Source: an uncultured Clostridia bacterium (GTDB lineage Bacteria > Bacillota > Clostridia > TANB77 > CAG-508). From it: 64,000 nucleotides of DNA. A program made the translations under genes and the position numbers. Location: the NCBI GenBank assembly GCA_948502395.1, contig CAOPES010000008.1, positions 10,914-74,913 of the forward strand. The letters run 5' to 3'. This document shows positions 19,701 through 28,153 of this stretch, piece by piece (position 1 is the stretch's first letter; every line of letters begins with the position of its first letter). The notes under the pieces were generated by a model. That model was not told the DNA's origin. It saw nothing but the letters and a program-made list of their open reading frames with translations, and ran no database searches.

Positions 19701-21797
19701 TAATAATTATAATGTTGTTTATGGTTTTGGATATTGCAAATATATTCATAAAAGTGATGGCGTTGAACAAGAACTTGAAATGTTTGTGCCAAGAGAAGAT
19801 TCTTGTAAAATTAATATTTTAACTTTGAAAAATACAACTCCAAATAGGAAAAAGCTTAAATTGTATTATTATATAAAACCAGTTTTAGGTGAAGATGAAA
19901 TAAAGACAAATCAATATATAAAAGCAAATTTGGACACAAATAACAATATAATCTATGCAAAAAACTTGTACAAAACAGAAGACTTAGGCAATATGGTTTA
20001 TGTATCTTGTAGTGAAAAAATCAATTCATATACAGGAGATAAAAACTTTTTCTTAGGAGACGGCGGAATTTCAGACCCACAAGGAATAAGAAAAATAAGG
20101 CTAAATAATGACTGTGGATTAGGGAAGAAATCTTGCATTGCTTATGAAGTGGAAATTGAACTAGAAAGTTATGCAAGTCAAGAGATTTCAATTGTTTTAG
20201 GTGCAGAAGAAAGCCTAATGGATTGCAAAAATACAGCATATAAATTTAGCAAAATAACAAATTGTAAGCAAGAATTGACTAGATGTAAAAACTGGTGGAA
20301 AGATATTTTGCGGAAGATTACAAGTTTATACTCCACTAGAATCTGTAAATATTCTTCTAAATGGCTGGATAAGTTATCAAACTTTGGCAAGTAGGTTATA
20401 TGGCAGAAGCGGATATTATCAATCTGGCGGAGCATATGGATTTAGAGACCAATTGCAAGACACTTTGGGCTTGAAATATTTGGACAGCAATATTATGAAA
20501 AATCAAATAATAAAACACAGCAAGCATCAATTTAAAGAAGGAGACGTAGAACACTGGTGGCACGATGAAAATGGCAGAGGAATTAGGACAAGATTTTCAG
20601 ACGATTTATTATGGCTTGTGTATGTGACACTAGAATATATTGAATTTACAGGGGATAAAAGCATACTAGAAATAGAAACACCATATCTGCAAGGAGCAGA
20701 ACTACAAGAAAATCAAGATGAAAGATATGATAAATATGAAAAAACCACATATGAAGAAAGCATTTATCAGCATTGTGTAAAAGCAATAGACAGAAGTTTA
20801 AACTTTGGAGAAAACGGACTACCAAAAATCGGCTCAGGAGACTGGAACGACGGATTTAGCACAGTTGGAAACAAAGGCCGTGGAGAAAGTGTGTGGCTAG
20901 GATTTTTCCTATACACAATTTTAGAAAAATTCATACCAATATGTGAAGAAATGGGGGACTCTGAAAGAGTACAAAAGTATAGCGAAATCAAAATAAACTT
21001 GAAAAGGGCTTTGAATACTAATGGCTGGGACGGCAGGTGGTACAAAAGAGCGTTTATGGACGACGGAAACATCTTGGGAAGTATGGAAAATGACGAATGT
21101 AGAATAGACAGCATAGCTCAAAGTTGGAGTATCATATCAGGTGCGGGAGACAATGACAAAAAATATATATCAATAGAAAGCTTGGAAAATCACCTAGTGG
21201 ACAAGGAAAATGGAATAATCAAACTATTAGACCCACCATTTGAAAAAGGAAAACTAGAACCAGGCTATATAAAAGCATATTTGCCAGGAGTCAGAGAAAA
21301 CGGCGGTCAATACACACACGCCAGCTGTTGGGTAATAATCGCAATGAGCATACTTGGCTTTGGAGACAAAGCACTAGAACTATACAGAATGATAAGCCCA
21401 ATAGAACACAGCAGAACCAAAGAAGCAAGCAAAAAATACAAAGTGGAACCATATGCAGTGGCAGCAGACATTTATGGCGCTGGCAACCTTGGTGGCCGTG
21501 GCGGCTGGACTTGGTACACTGGTTCAAGTAGCTGGTATTATAAAGCTGGAATAGAAAATATTTTGGGATTAAAAATAGAAAATGGTTATATGAAAATTGA
21601 ACCATGTATTCCTAAGGATTGGAAAGAGTATCAAATTCAGTATAAATGGAAGGATAGTATTTATAATATTAGGATTGAAAATCCTAACGGTAAATCTACC
21701 GGTGTATCCAAGGTTAGTGTTGACCGGAGTGCCTGTTGATGGCGCTATTAGGCTTGACGGTGGTAGAAATATTTTCAATGTTAAGGTTATAATGTAA
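13722..21797 (+). CDS. Giant cyclic beta-1,2-glucan synthase-like protein, read through three CGG +1 shifts
   Basis: About 2,690 aa when three shifts are allowed, the usual size for the NdvB/Cgs family. The TTG start at 13722 follows AAGGAGTG. Order: N-terminal helices; membrane segments (about residues 340-400, 760-810 and 900-960); a GT84-type glycosyltransferase with TLDADTD and RWIRGDWQ; a DUF3131/glucoamylase-like domain (GIPWLGLKRG, SSYGGILA); two beta-rich domains; and a GH94 phosphorylase-like domain (SGGAYGFRDQLQD, SGDWNDGF). The enzyme would polymerise glucose from UDP-glucose at the membrane. Frame breaks at 13881, 20311 and 21725 are all in-frame CGG; skipping each C restores the family sequence. 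The rest, over 6 kb, is free of stops. Confidence 0.87.
13881..13883 (+). other. CGG +1 frameshift site 2 (glucan synthase, residue 54)
   Basis: GTA ATA CGG AGA AGT ATA TGA stops at once in frame. Skipping the C gives ATA (C) GGA GAA GTA TAT GAC, that is IGEVYDLLNEHLK, in the frame that stays open for 6.4 kb. Confidence 0.85.
20311..20313 (+). other. CGG +1 frameshift site 3 (glucan synthase, residue 2197)
   Basis: ATT TTG CGG AAG ATT becomes TTG (C) GGA AGA TTA CAA GTT TAT ACT, giving LGRLQVYTP and then LLNGWISYQTLASR, the conserved entry to the GH94 catalytic domain. Confidence 0.9.
21725..21727 (+). other. CGG +1 frameshift site 4 (glucan synthase, residue 2668)
   Basis: GTT GAC CGG AGT GCC TGT TGA stops early. 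Skipping the C gives GAC (C) GGA GTG CCT GTT GAT and the ending AIRLDGGRNIFNVKVIM, a normal C-terminal strand pair for this family. Confidence 0.82.
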
Positions 21798-21803
21798 AAC
21801 TTT

Positions 21804-21912
21804 GGGTGTTTTTGGGGACAGACCTTAAAAACACCCAAAATTGATTTTAGCTAAATTGAAGAATTATTAAACATTAAAAGGGTGTTTTTAAGGTCTGTCC
21901 CCAAAAACACCC
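21804..21912. repeat. Inverted pair of GGTGTTTTTGGGGACAGACC repeats (family B)
   Basis: Two near-identical units of about 33 bp face each other across about 43 bp; each is itself partly palindromic (GGTGTTTTT/AAAAACACC). They lie between convergent genes and probably also end transcription both ways. Other pairs are at 39087, 44916 and 60673. Confidence 0.85.
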
Positions 21913-21920
21913 ATTTCTAA

Positions 21921-22616
21921 TTATTCATCATATTTTGCAGAATTGGCTTCTTTTTCAGTAATATATCCATATTCAATCATTTTGTTTAAAACGTGAGCCT
22001 GTCTTTTTTTAGCGAGCTTCATATTAACAGTTGGAGCATAAACAGAAGGTGCGTTTGGAACACCAGCAAGCATAGAAGCCTCAGCCAAAGTTAAATCTTT
22101 TGGCTCTTTGTTGTAATAGCCCATACTTGCATCATAAATGCAATAATATCCGTCGCCAAAATATGACGAATTGACATACAGTGCAAGAATTTCTTGTTTA
22201 GAATAATTTTTTTCTAAATCAAAAGCACCAAAAAATTCTCCAAGTTTTCTAATCAAAGTTTTATCTTGATTAAAAATGATATTTTTTGAGACTTGTTGTG
22301 TAATAGTACTTCCACCTTCATCAAATTCTTTATCACGTATATTTGTGTACATAGCTCTTGCAATTCCTATTGGGTCAATTGGACCGTGGTCATAATATCT
22401 GTGGTCTTCAACTGCGACAACAGCATTTACATAGTCTTTGGATAATTGGTCATATGGAGTAAAGTGTTCTTTGCTTGTTATGGCGTCTACTCGCTCTGTT
22501 AGTGGCTTTTCTTTTAGCACGCTTGAGTAGTATCCAAATCCAATTAGAAATGTGAAGGTTCCAGCTAGCAGCACTAATATTAATATTATTAGTAATATTT
22601 TTTTTATTATTTTCAT
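21921..22616 (-). CDS. Monofunctional peptidoglycan glycosyltransferase (GT51)
   Basis: 231 aa. An N-terminal membrane anchor (residues 4-26) is followed by a GT51 domain: VEDHRYYDHGPID with the catalytic Glu, EGGSTITQQVSKN, and LALYVNSSYFGDGYY with the second Glu region. It lacks a transpeptidase domain, so it extends glycan strands from lipid II only. Start ATG 22616, with AGGAGAT upstream. A HAD hydrolase gene lies immediately upstream on the same strand. All catalytic motifs are present. Confidence 0.9.
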   Translation of the reverse strand: MKIIKKILLIILILVLLAGTFTFLIGFGYYSSVLKEKPLTERVDAITSKEHFTPYDQLSKDYVNAVVAVEDHRYYDHGPIDPIGIARAMYTNIRDKEFDEGGSTITQQVSKNIIFNQDKTLIRKLGEFFGAFDLEKNYSKQEILALYVNSSYFGDGYYCIYDASMGYYNKEPKDLTLAEASMLAGVPNAPSVYAPTVNMKLAKKRQAHVLNKMIEYGYITEKEANSAKYDE

Positions 22617-22653
22617 ATGTATCTCCTACTTTCAAGTTTTGGCGATATTGTTA

Positions 22654-23223
22654 TCAAATTTCATTATAAAAATGAGCCCATGAAAACACTCTTTTAATAT
22701 TTGTTGGCAATTCTAAGTTTCTGTTTGGTCTTGTGTCCATCATAAAAACTTTTCTATTATTATTCAATGCCTCTTTACAGTAGTTTAAATTATCATCAAT
22801 GAATATGTCTATATTATTTTCTTCTATGGCTTCTTTTTTGTTTTCACAATTCATAATTAATTTATCATAATTGATATTATATTCTTTGAGCCATTCTTCT
22901 GTTAAATTTCTATATTTTTCTCTTCTTGATGTTATTATGATTATTTGATTTTCGTCTTCTTGTAGTTTGTTTATGTACTTATCTGCCAATGCTTTTGGTT
23001 TTGTTTCATTAAATACTGGCACTAAGTATTTTTTCAGAAATTGAGTGTTTTCTTCTTGTGATAATTTTGTCATATCTGCATAATGATATGAGTGTTCTAT
23101 TTTTCCATTATCTGATATATCGATGTTTCTTTTTAAATCTTCTAATATGTATTTTTGTGCATATGTAAAAAATGTTTCATATGTTTCTGATATTGTGTCA
23201 TCTATATCTATGCCTATGTTCAT
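22654..23223 (-). CDS. HAD-superfamily 5'-nucleotidase-like phosphatase
   Basis: 189 aa. Motif I is NIGIDIDDTISE (nucleophile and acid Asp), motif II is IIITSRR, and motif IV is DIFIDDNLNYC, with a Lys in the CENKKEA region. This is the arrangement of the 5'(3')-deoxyribonucleotidase-like group. It probably dephosphorylates a nucleotide or small phosphomonoester. Start ATG 23223 after AAAAGGGG. It likely shares a transcript with the transglycosylase. Confidence 0.8.
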   Translation of the reverse strand: MNIGIDIDDTISETYETFFTYAQKYILEDLKRNIDISDNGKIEHSYHYADMTKLSQEENTQFLKKYLVPVFNETKPKALADKYINKLQEDENQIIIITSRREKYRNLTEEWLKEYNINYDKLIMNCENKKEAIEENNIDIFIDDNLNYCKEALNNNRKVFMMDTRPNRNLELPTNIKRVFSWAHFYNEI

Positions 23224-23482
23224 TTTTATTCCCCTTTTGATTTTTTCTTAAATATATCATATAAAATTTTGGAATGCAACTTTAAGAATTTTTTGGACTG
23301 CAAAAAATAGTGGATATGACCATTTTCCTGACCTCAGGAAAATCGTTGAAATGAGGGCAACACAGAAAAATAATAGCAATAAAGCAGACATATTTTGCAA
23401 TACATACACGTAGGTAAGAAGAAGCAAACTATTTCCAATCAGTTAGATATAAACTTTACTAAGAATTTTTTGGAGCAAAGTC

Positions 23483-23511
23483 TTGATTTAGTAAATAAAA
23501 TGAGGTATAAT
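23483..23511 (+). promoter_or_regulatory. Promoter of the type III toxin-antitoxin locus
   Basis: TTGATT at 23483 and TATAAT at 23506 with 17-bp spacing. A palindrome (23524-23543) follows about 12 bp later. The stretch 23224-23482 before it holds no gene I can support. Confidence 0.7.
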
Positions 23512-23547
23512 GAATATACTAAGATTGATAAATTAATTTATCAAATA

Positions 23548-23705
23548 AATTAGGTTGCACAAGCCTTTGATTAATTTCATAAACAAGTGCAAAATTAAAC
23601 ATTAGGTTAGATATGAGCCGATAGAATGTAAATTCTATAAACGAATATCCTATTGAACATTAGGTTAGAAACGAGCCTTTAGTTTACTATAAACGAGTTT
23701 CCAGA
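23548..23705 (+). ncRNA. toxI: ToxI-like antitoxin RNA: three diverged structured repeats
   Basis: Three units follow the plan TTAGGTT-stem-(A/G)AGCC-small hairpin-ATAAAC(A/G)A-stem. The stem sequence differs in each unit but stays complementary: TTGCAC with GTGCAA (23555/23587), GATAT with ATATC (23610/23645), GAAAC with GTTTC (23668/23697). This covariation argues for a conserved folded RNA, probably a pseudoknot as in type III antitoxins. The units are 52-58 nt apart, between a promoter and a hairpin, ahead of a ToxN-like gene. Calling it the antitoxin is inference from this architecture. Confidence 0.75.
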
Positions 23706-23714
23706 AAAATTTTT

Positions 23715-23745
23715 ATAGGGGGTACTGCAAAGTATCCCCTATATT
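23715..23745 (+). terminator. Hairpin between antitoxin repeats and toxin gene
   Basis: ATAGGGGGTAC pairs with GTATCCCCTAT (11 bp, one G-U). Known ToxIN loci have a leaky terminator here that sets an excess of antitoxin RNA over toxin mRNA. Confidence 0.75.
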
Positions 23746-23763
23746 TGTAGCATGGAGGAATAA

Positions 23764-24366
23764 ATGAAAGATATTAAAAAAATAAGAATAGGAAAGCTAA
23801 ATTTTTATATTATAGATGATGATTATATTAAATATTTAAGTCAATTTGATACACATATTGCTTATAATAAAAATGAAAAAAGGCCGTACATAGGAGTTGT
23901 AATTATTGTTGAAGAACACTATTATTTTGCACCATTATTTTCTCCAAAACAAAAACATAAAACATATAAAGACAACTTGACGTTTTTTAAAATTGTAAAT
24001 ACTAAGACAAAAAATGACTTGGGTATAATTAGATTTTCAGATATGATACCAGTACCACAGGAAAGTGTATATTTATTAGACGTAAAAAATAAAAGCTATG
24101 GATATAAGAGATTACTTTCAGAACAATATTCATATATAAATAAGCCTGAAAACAAGAAAAAAATTATGGAAAAGGCAACAAAGATTTATAGTATAGTTAC
24201 TAAAAACAATAAGAATAAAATGACGAGATTTTATAAAGATTTAAGTTGTAATTTTAAATTATTAGAAGAAAAAAGTAATAAATATAATGGAGAAAAGCGC
24301 AAAAAAATGTTTGCAAAACCTCTTGACATTTCAAAACAAAGTAGATATAATGAGCAAGTAAAATAA
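23764..24366 (+). CDS. toxN: ToxN/AbiQ-family endoribonuclease toxin (type III TA)
   Basis: 200 aa; ATG 23764 follows ATGGAGG. Family landmarks run in order: LNFYIIDDDYIKYLSQFD, KRPYIGVVIIV, YYFAPLFSPKQKH, LGIIRFSDMIPVP, and YKRLLSEQYSYI. ToxN/AbiQ enzymes cleave RNA, including processing of their own antitoxin repeats, and often give abortive phage defence. The upstream RNA repeats and hairpin complete the locus. It is followed after 22 bp by an HD hydrolase gene, which may be transcribed from the same promoter. Confidence 0.88.
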   Translation: MKDIKKIRIGKLNFYIIDDDYIKYLSQFDTHIAYNKNEKRPYIGVVIIVEEHYYFAPLFSPKQKHKTYKDNLTFFKIVNTKTKNDLGIIRFSDMIPVPQESVYLLDVKNKSYGYKRLLSEQYSYINKPENKKKIMEKATKIYSIVTKNNKNKMTRFYKDLSCNFKLLEEKSNKYNGEKRKKMFAKPLDISKQSRYNEQVK

Positions 24367-24388
24367 AAAATAGAATAGGTGATAAAAA

Positions 24389-24943
24389 ATGAAAGAACAA
24401 TTTTTAGAAATATTAAGAAAAGTAAAAAGAGAAGGAATAGAAGAACTAATACAATTCCTAGAAAAATCAGACTTCTTCATAGCACCAGCAAGCACAAGAT
24501 TTCACGGAAACGTAGAAGGTGGGCTAGTAGCACACAGCATAAAAGTATATGAAATACTAAAACACAAAGTAGAAAACTGCATAATGGACATAAACATCCC
24601 AGAAGAATCAATAATACTAATAGGGCTATTACACGACATATGCAAAACAAACTTTTACAAAGTAGATTACAGAAACGCAAAAAATGCACTAGGAGTATGG
24701 GAAAAAGTACCATATTACACAGTAGATGACACAATACCATATGGACATGGAGAAAAATCAGTAATGATGATAACAGAATACCTAAAATTAACACCAGAAG
24801 AAAAATACTCAATCCGTTGGCATATGGGATATACAGAGCCAAAAGAAAACTACAATGCAATTGGAGCAAGTTATACAAAATACCCAATCGCATTACTTAC
24901 ACACGAAGCAGATTTAGAAGCAACATACTTCTATAACACATAA
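24389..24943 (+). CDS. HD-domain phosphohydrolase
   Basis: 184 aa. The metal ligands of an HD domain are visible: STRFHGNVEGGLVAHSI, LIGLLHDICKTNFY with the His-Asp pair, GHGEKSVMM, and a late His in TEPKEN...LLTHEADLEA. The substrate is unknown; such single-domain HD proteins often act on nucleotides. Start ATG 24389 after ATAGGTGATAA. It lies between toxN and ruvA; a family C repeat follows the stop directly. Confidence 0.82.
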   Translation: MKEQFLEILRKVKREGIEELIQFLEKSDFFIAPASTRFHGNVEGGLVAHSIKVYEILKHKVENCIMDINIPEESIILIGLLHDICKTNFYKVDYRNAKNALGVWEKVPYYTVDDTIPYGHGEKSVMMITEYLKLTPEEKYSIRWHMGYTEPKENYNAIGASYTKYPIALLTHEADLEATYFYNT

Positions 24944-24945
24944 TA

Positions 24946-25003
24946 TTTGGGACAATTTGGGACGTTTCCTTTTGGACATTTTGTCCACTTTGGGACACAT
25001 CTT
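24946..25003. repeat. GGGACGTTTCC/TTTGTCC repeat (family C)
   Basis: TTTGGGACAATTTGGGACG, CCTTTTGGACATTTTGTCC and GGGACACATCT run in order. The inner GGACATTTTGTCC is a palindrome. It sits between the HD gene and ruvA. Confidence 0.8.
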
Positions 25004-25034
25004 TAAAATCCAAAAGTTTAAAAGGAGAGGAAAA

Positions 25035-25658
25035 ATGCTTGCATATATAAAAGGAACACTAGAAATGAAAATGACAGAATATGTAGTAATAGATGTAGGA
25101 GGTCTAGGATACAAAATATTTATGTCAGAAGTAGGAATAGAAAAATTAGGCAACATAGGAGAAAACGTAAAAGTACATACATATTACAGAGTAAGAGAAG
25201 ATGACATCAGCATATACGGGTTTAATACATTAGAAGAACTAAAAATGTTTGAGCTATTACTTGGAGTAAGCGGAGTTGGGGCAAAAACGGCATTAGCAAT
25301 GCTTGCAGTATGTGAACCGTCAGAATTTGCGTTAGCAGTAATAGCAGAAGATGTAAAAACATTAACTGGAATTCCGGGAATAGGACCAAAATCAGCAAAA
25401 AGAATAATTTTGGAATTAAAAGACAAAATGAAAAAAGAACAACAAGTAGAAGCAATAAAAAATCAAATAGAAAATAAAGAGCCAACAAAATTACAAAAAG
25501 CAATAGAAAATAGGGACAAGATAGAAGAAGCAACAGCGGCACTACAAGTATTAGGATATAACAAAAAGGAAATAGACAAGGCATTTGAAAAGGCAGAAAT
25601 TCAAGATAAAACAACAGAAGAATTAATCAAAATAGGACTAAAATTATTAGGAAGATAA
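25035..25658 (+). CDS. ruvA: Holliday junction DNA helicase subunit RuvA
   Basis: 207 aa. ATG 25035, behind AAAGGAGAGG, is preferred to an upstream in-frame start inside the repeat. Domain I OB fold: MLAYIKGTLEMKMTEYVVIDVGGLGY. Domain II has two helix-hairpin-helix motifs: LLGVSGVGAKTALAML and LTGIPGIGPKSAKRIILELKDK. The C-terminal domain III (ATAALQVLGYNKKEIDKAF) binds RuvB. RuvB is not the next gene; rarA follows by 19 bp. Confidence 0.95.
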   Translation: MLAYIKGTLEMKMTEYVVIDVGGLGYKIFMSEVGIEKLGNIGENVKVHTYYRVREDDISIYGFNTLEELKMFELLLGVSGVGAKTALAMLAVCEPSEFALAVIAEDVKTLTGIPGIGPKSAKRIILELKDKMKKEQQVEAIKNQIENKEPTKLQKAIENRDKIEEATAALQVLGYNKKEIDKAFEKAEIQDKTTEELIKIGLKLLGR

Positions 25659-25677
25659 ACAAAAAAGAGGGATAAAT

Positions 25678-26908
25678 ATGAACTCAAATGAGCCATTAGC
25701 CTTTCGTGTAAGACCCAAAACATTAGAAGAATATGTTGGGCAAGAACACGTATTAGGCAAAGACAAAATATTATATAGAACAATAAAAGCAGACAGGCTA
25801 TCTAGTATAATACTATTTGGACCACCCGGCTGTGGAAAAACATCACTAGCAAGGGTTATTAGTGAAGCAACAAAATATAAATTTTACAAAATAAATGCAG
25901 TAACATCAGGAGTTGCAGACATCAAAAAGGTAGTGGAAGAAACAAAAAACTTTATGTTAAATCCTGCTGGAAAAAGTATATTATTCATAGACGAAATTCA
26001 TAGATTTAACAAACTACAACAAGACGCATTACTACCATTTGTAGAAAATGGAACAGTCATATTAATAGGCGCAACAACAGAAAATCCATACTTTGAAGTA
26101 AACAAAGCTTTAATATCAAGGTCAATGGTAATAAAACTAGAACCATTAACGGAAGAAAATATTTATCAAATTTTAAAAAACGCACTAGAAAGAAAAGACG
26201 GATTACGGAGAATATAACATAAAAATAGAAGAAACAACACTAAGAAAATTAGCAGGAATATCAAATGGAGACGTAAGAACAGCGCTAAATGGATTAGAAG
26301 TAGCAACATTAACAACCGCAATGAGTGAAGACGGATACATACATATAACAGACGAAGTAATCAAAAACAGTATACAAACTAGAAAAGCAATATTTGACAA
26401 AAACGGAGAAGTCCACTATGACAACATAAGTGCATTCATAAAATCAATGCGTGGTTCAGACCCAGACGCAACAGTCTTTTATCTAGCAAGAGCATTAAAC
26501 GGAGGAGAAGACCCAATGTTTTTAGCAAGAAGAATTGCCATATGTGCAGCAGAAGATGTGGGAATGGCAAACCCAAATGCATTAGTAGTTGCAAATAGTG
26601 CAATGCAAGCAATACATATGATAGGAATGCCAGAAGCAAGAATAATACTATCAGAAGCAGCAATATATGTAGCAACATCAAAAAAATCAAATGCAGCATA
26701 CTTAGCAATAGATGCAGCTTTAAGCGATGTAAAAACCAAAGACACAGGAGAAATTCCAATGCACATAAGAAATGCACCAGTAGAAAAAATGAGAGAATTA
26801 GGATATAACGAAGGCTACTTATATCCACACGACTTCCCAGGGCACTACGTAGAGCAACAATATTTGCCAGACAAAATGCTAGGAACAAAATATTACAACT
26901 TTGATTGA
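25678..26908 (+). CDS. rarA: Replication-associated recombination protein RarA, read through a CGG +1 shift
   Basis: 409 aa with the shift. AAA+ ATPase of the RarA/MgsA/WRNIP1 family acting at stalled replication forks. Walker A GPPGCGKTSLA, Walker B ILFIDEIHRFNK, sensor 1 GATTENPYFEVN; the C-terminal part has SDPDATVFYLARAL...GEDPMFLARRI and HIRNAPVEKMRELGY, both typical. The frame breaks at the in-frame CGG at 26206 (residue 177). Skipping C restores KDGLGEYNIKIEE, matching the family's RGLG stretch. It follows ruvA in an apparent operon. Confidence 0.93.
26206..26208 (+). other. CGG +1 frameshift site 5 (rarA)
   Basis: GGA TTA CGG AGA ATA TAA stops at once. Skipping C gives TTA (C) GGA GAA TAT AAC ATA AAA, that is LGEYNIK. 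Confidence 0.9.
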
Positions 26909-26962
26909 GGACATTTGGGGACGTTTCCTTTTGGACATTTTGTCCATTTTGGGACACATCTT
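26908..26962. repeat. GGGACGTTTCC/TTTGTCC repeat (family C)
   Basis: It begins at the last base of the rarA stop codon and matches the 24946 copy closely. Confidence 0.8.
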
Positions 26963-26998
26963 ATAAAAATAAAATTGGATAAAAAATAAAAAAATGGA

Positions 26999-27027
26999 AA
27001 ACCTACTAAAAGAAAGTAGGTTTTTAT
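26999..27027 (+). terminator. Terminator downstream of rarA
   Basis: AAACCTACT pairs with AGTAGGTTT followed by a T run. Confidence 0.8.
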
Positions 27028-27102
27028 TAATTGTCAGGAGGTAAAATCTTGTAAAAAAATAAAGGCTAAAAAAGCCGATATATAAAAACAGGATTAATTT
27101 TA

Positions 27103-27450
27103 ATGGTAAAAAAATCAATAATAGGTATTTTAGCTGGAATTATCTGCGGACTATTCTCAACAGGTGGTGGAATGATACTAGTACCAGCTATGATATATCT
27201 ACTAAAAGAAGACGAAACCAAAGCAAGGGGAACATCAATATTTTGTATATTGCCAATGGTAATAACTAGCAGTTTTTTCTACTATAAAGGAAATTATATA
27301 GACTGGAAAATATCAATACTATGTGCAATCGGAGGCGCAATTGGTGGATATATAGGAGCAACTCTATTAAAGAAATTACCCAAAAGAGTACTTAAAATTG
27401 CATTTACAGTATTTCTATTTTATGTATCATTTAAAATGATAACAAGATAA
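27103..27450 (+). CDS. TauE/SafE-type membrane protein, half-size (first of a pair)
   Basis: 115 aa with about four membrane helices. It carries the TSUP family signature GLFSTGGGMILVPAMIYLL followed by ARGTSIFCILPMV, and ends AIGGYIGATLLKKLP. This is one repeat of the usual two-repeat transporter of sulfonates/sulfite-type anions. A good ribosome site (AGGAGGT, 27038) sits over 60 bp upstream of ATG 27103, followed by a TTG that runs into stops in the same frame, so the original N-terminus may have decayed or the true start signal is weak. It likely pairs with the next protein. Confidence 0.75.
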   Translation: MVKKSIIGILAGIICGLFSTGGGMILVPAMIYLLKEDETKARGTSIFCILPMVITSSFFYYKGNYIDWKISILCAIGGAIGGYIGATLLKKLPKRVLKIAFTVFLFYVSFKMITR

Positions 27451-27454
27451 AAGT

Positions 27455-27509
27455 AGATGTGTCCCAAAATGGACAAAATGTCCAAAAGGAAACGTCCCCA
27501 AATGTCCCG
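27455..27509. repeat. GGGACGTTTCC/TTTGTCC repeat (family C), reverse orientation
   Basis: The complement of the unit at 26908, lying between the two half-transporter genes. Its end abuts the ribosome site GAGGAGG of the second gene. Confidence 0.8.
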
Positions 27510-27520
27510 AGGAGGAAAGT

Positions 27521-27895
27521 ATGGAAATTTTGATTGGCATTATATCAGGAATTGTAAGTGGTACAGGAATGGGTGGAGGAACAATACTTATATTTTGCTT
27601 AACATTTTTTATGGGGATAGAACAGCATATGGCACAAGCAACTAATTTGATTTTCTTCATTCCAACTTCGCTTGTTGCAATTATTGTTAATATAAGAAAT
27701 AAAAATATTAATTTAAAATTAGCAATTATTATATCCATTTTTGGAATATTAGGAGCAATTATTGGTGCGGAAATTTCGGTTCATATTAATGTTGATATTT
27801 TAAGAAAATGTTTTGGTGCTTTTTTAGCATTAGTAGCCTTAAATGAAATATATTCCATTACAAAAGAGTATAAAAATAGTAAAAATTATAAATAA
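27521..27895 (+). CDS. TauE/SafE-type membrane protein, half-size (second of a pair)
   Basis: 124 aa, about four membrane helices. GIVSGTGMGGGTILIFCL is the TSUP repeat signature; then AQATNLIFFIPTSLVA and ILGAIIGAEISVHI. It complements the 27103 protein, and together they equal one full-length transporter. Start ATG 27521 behind GAGGAGG. The split is clean, not a point frameshift, and a mobile repeat sits at the joint. The transported compound is unknown. Confidence 0.8.
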   Translation: MEILIGIISGIVSGTGMGGGTILIFCLTFFMGIEQHMAQATNLIFFIPTSLVAIIVNIRNKNINLKLAIIISIFGILGAIIGAEISVHINVDILRKCFGAFLALVALNEIYSITKEYKNSKNYK

Positions 27896-27920
27896 TAAAT
27901 AAAAAAGAGAGGTGAGTTTT

Positions 27921-28061
27921 ATGAAGTTTGTAAAAGGTGTTGTAATAGGTGGATTAATAACAACAGGTGTTGTTATGTTATGTGCAGAAAGTGGTATGGT
28001 AAATAAAAGAGCCTTAACTAAAAAAGGAAGACAAATGGCAAGAAGAATGGGAATTATGTAG
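27921..28061 (+). CDS. Small single-span membrane protein
   Basis: 46 aa from ATG 27921 with AGAGAGGTGAG upstream. A membrane helix (VKGVVIGGLITTGVVMLCA) precedes a basic tail (ALTKKGRQMARRMGIM). Similar small proteins of unknown function are common in Firmicutes. It is probably cotranscribed with the TauE pair; a hairpin follows. Confidence 0.7.
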   Translation: MKFVKGVVIGGLITTGVVMLCAESGMVNKRALTKKGRQMARRMGIM

Positions 28062-28067
28062 AAATAT

Positions 28068-28114
28068 AAAAAGCAGGTACTAGGCTTATTTCAAGCCCAA
28101 TATCTGCTTTTAGT
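28068..28114 (+). terminator. Terminator-like hairpin after the 27921 gene
   Basis: AAAAGCAG pairs with CTGCTTTT and GGCTT with AAGCC inside it, ending in TTTTAG. Confidence 0.65.
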
Positions 28115-28153
28115 TATAATTTAAATCTTATAGGAAGGCAAAAATCTTTATAA

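Noticed and set aside
23548..23705. CRISPR array or T-box/riboswitch upstream of the 23764 gene
   Set aside because: The units are not identical direct repeats with unique spacers, and no specifier or known aptamer is seen; the ToxN-like gene downstream explains them better.
27049..27102. Stop-codon read-through extending the first TauE-type protein from the TTG at 27049
   Set aside because: Two TAA codons would have to be read and the extension shows no conserved sequence; a decayed N-terminus or weak internal start is simpler.
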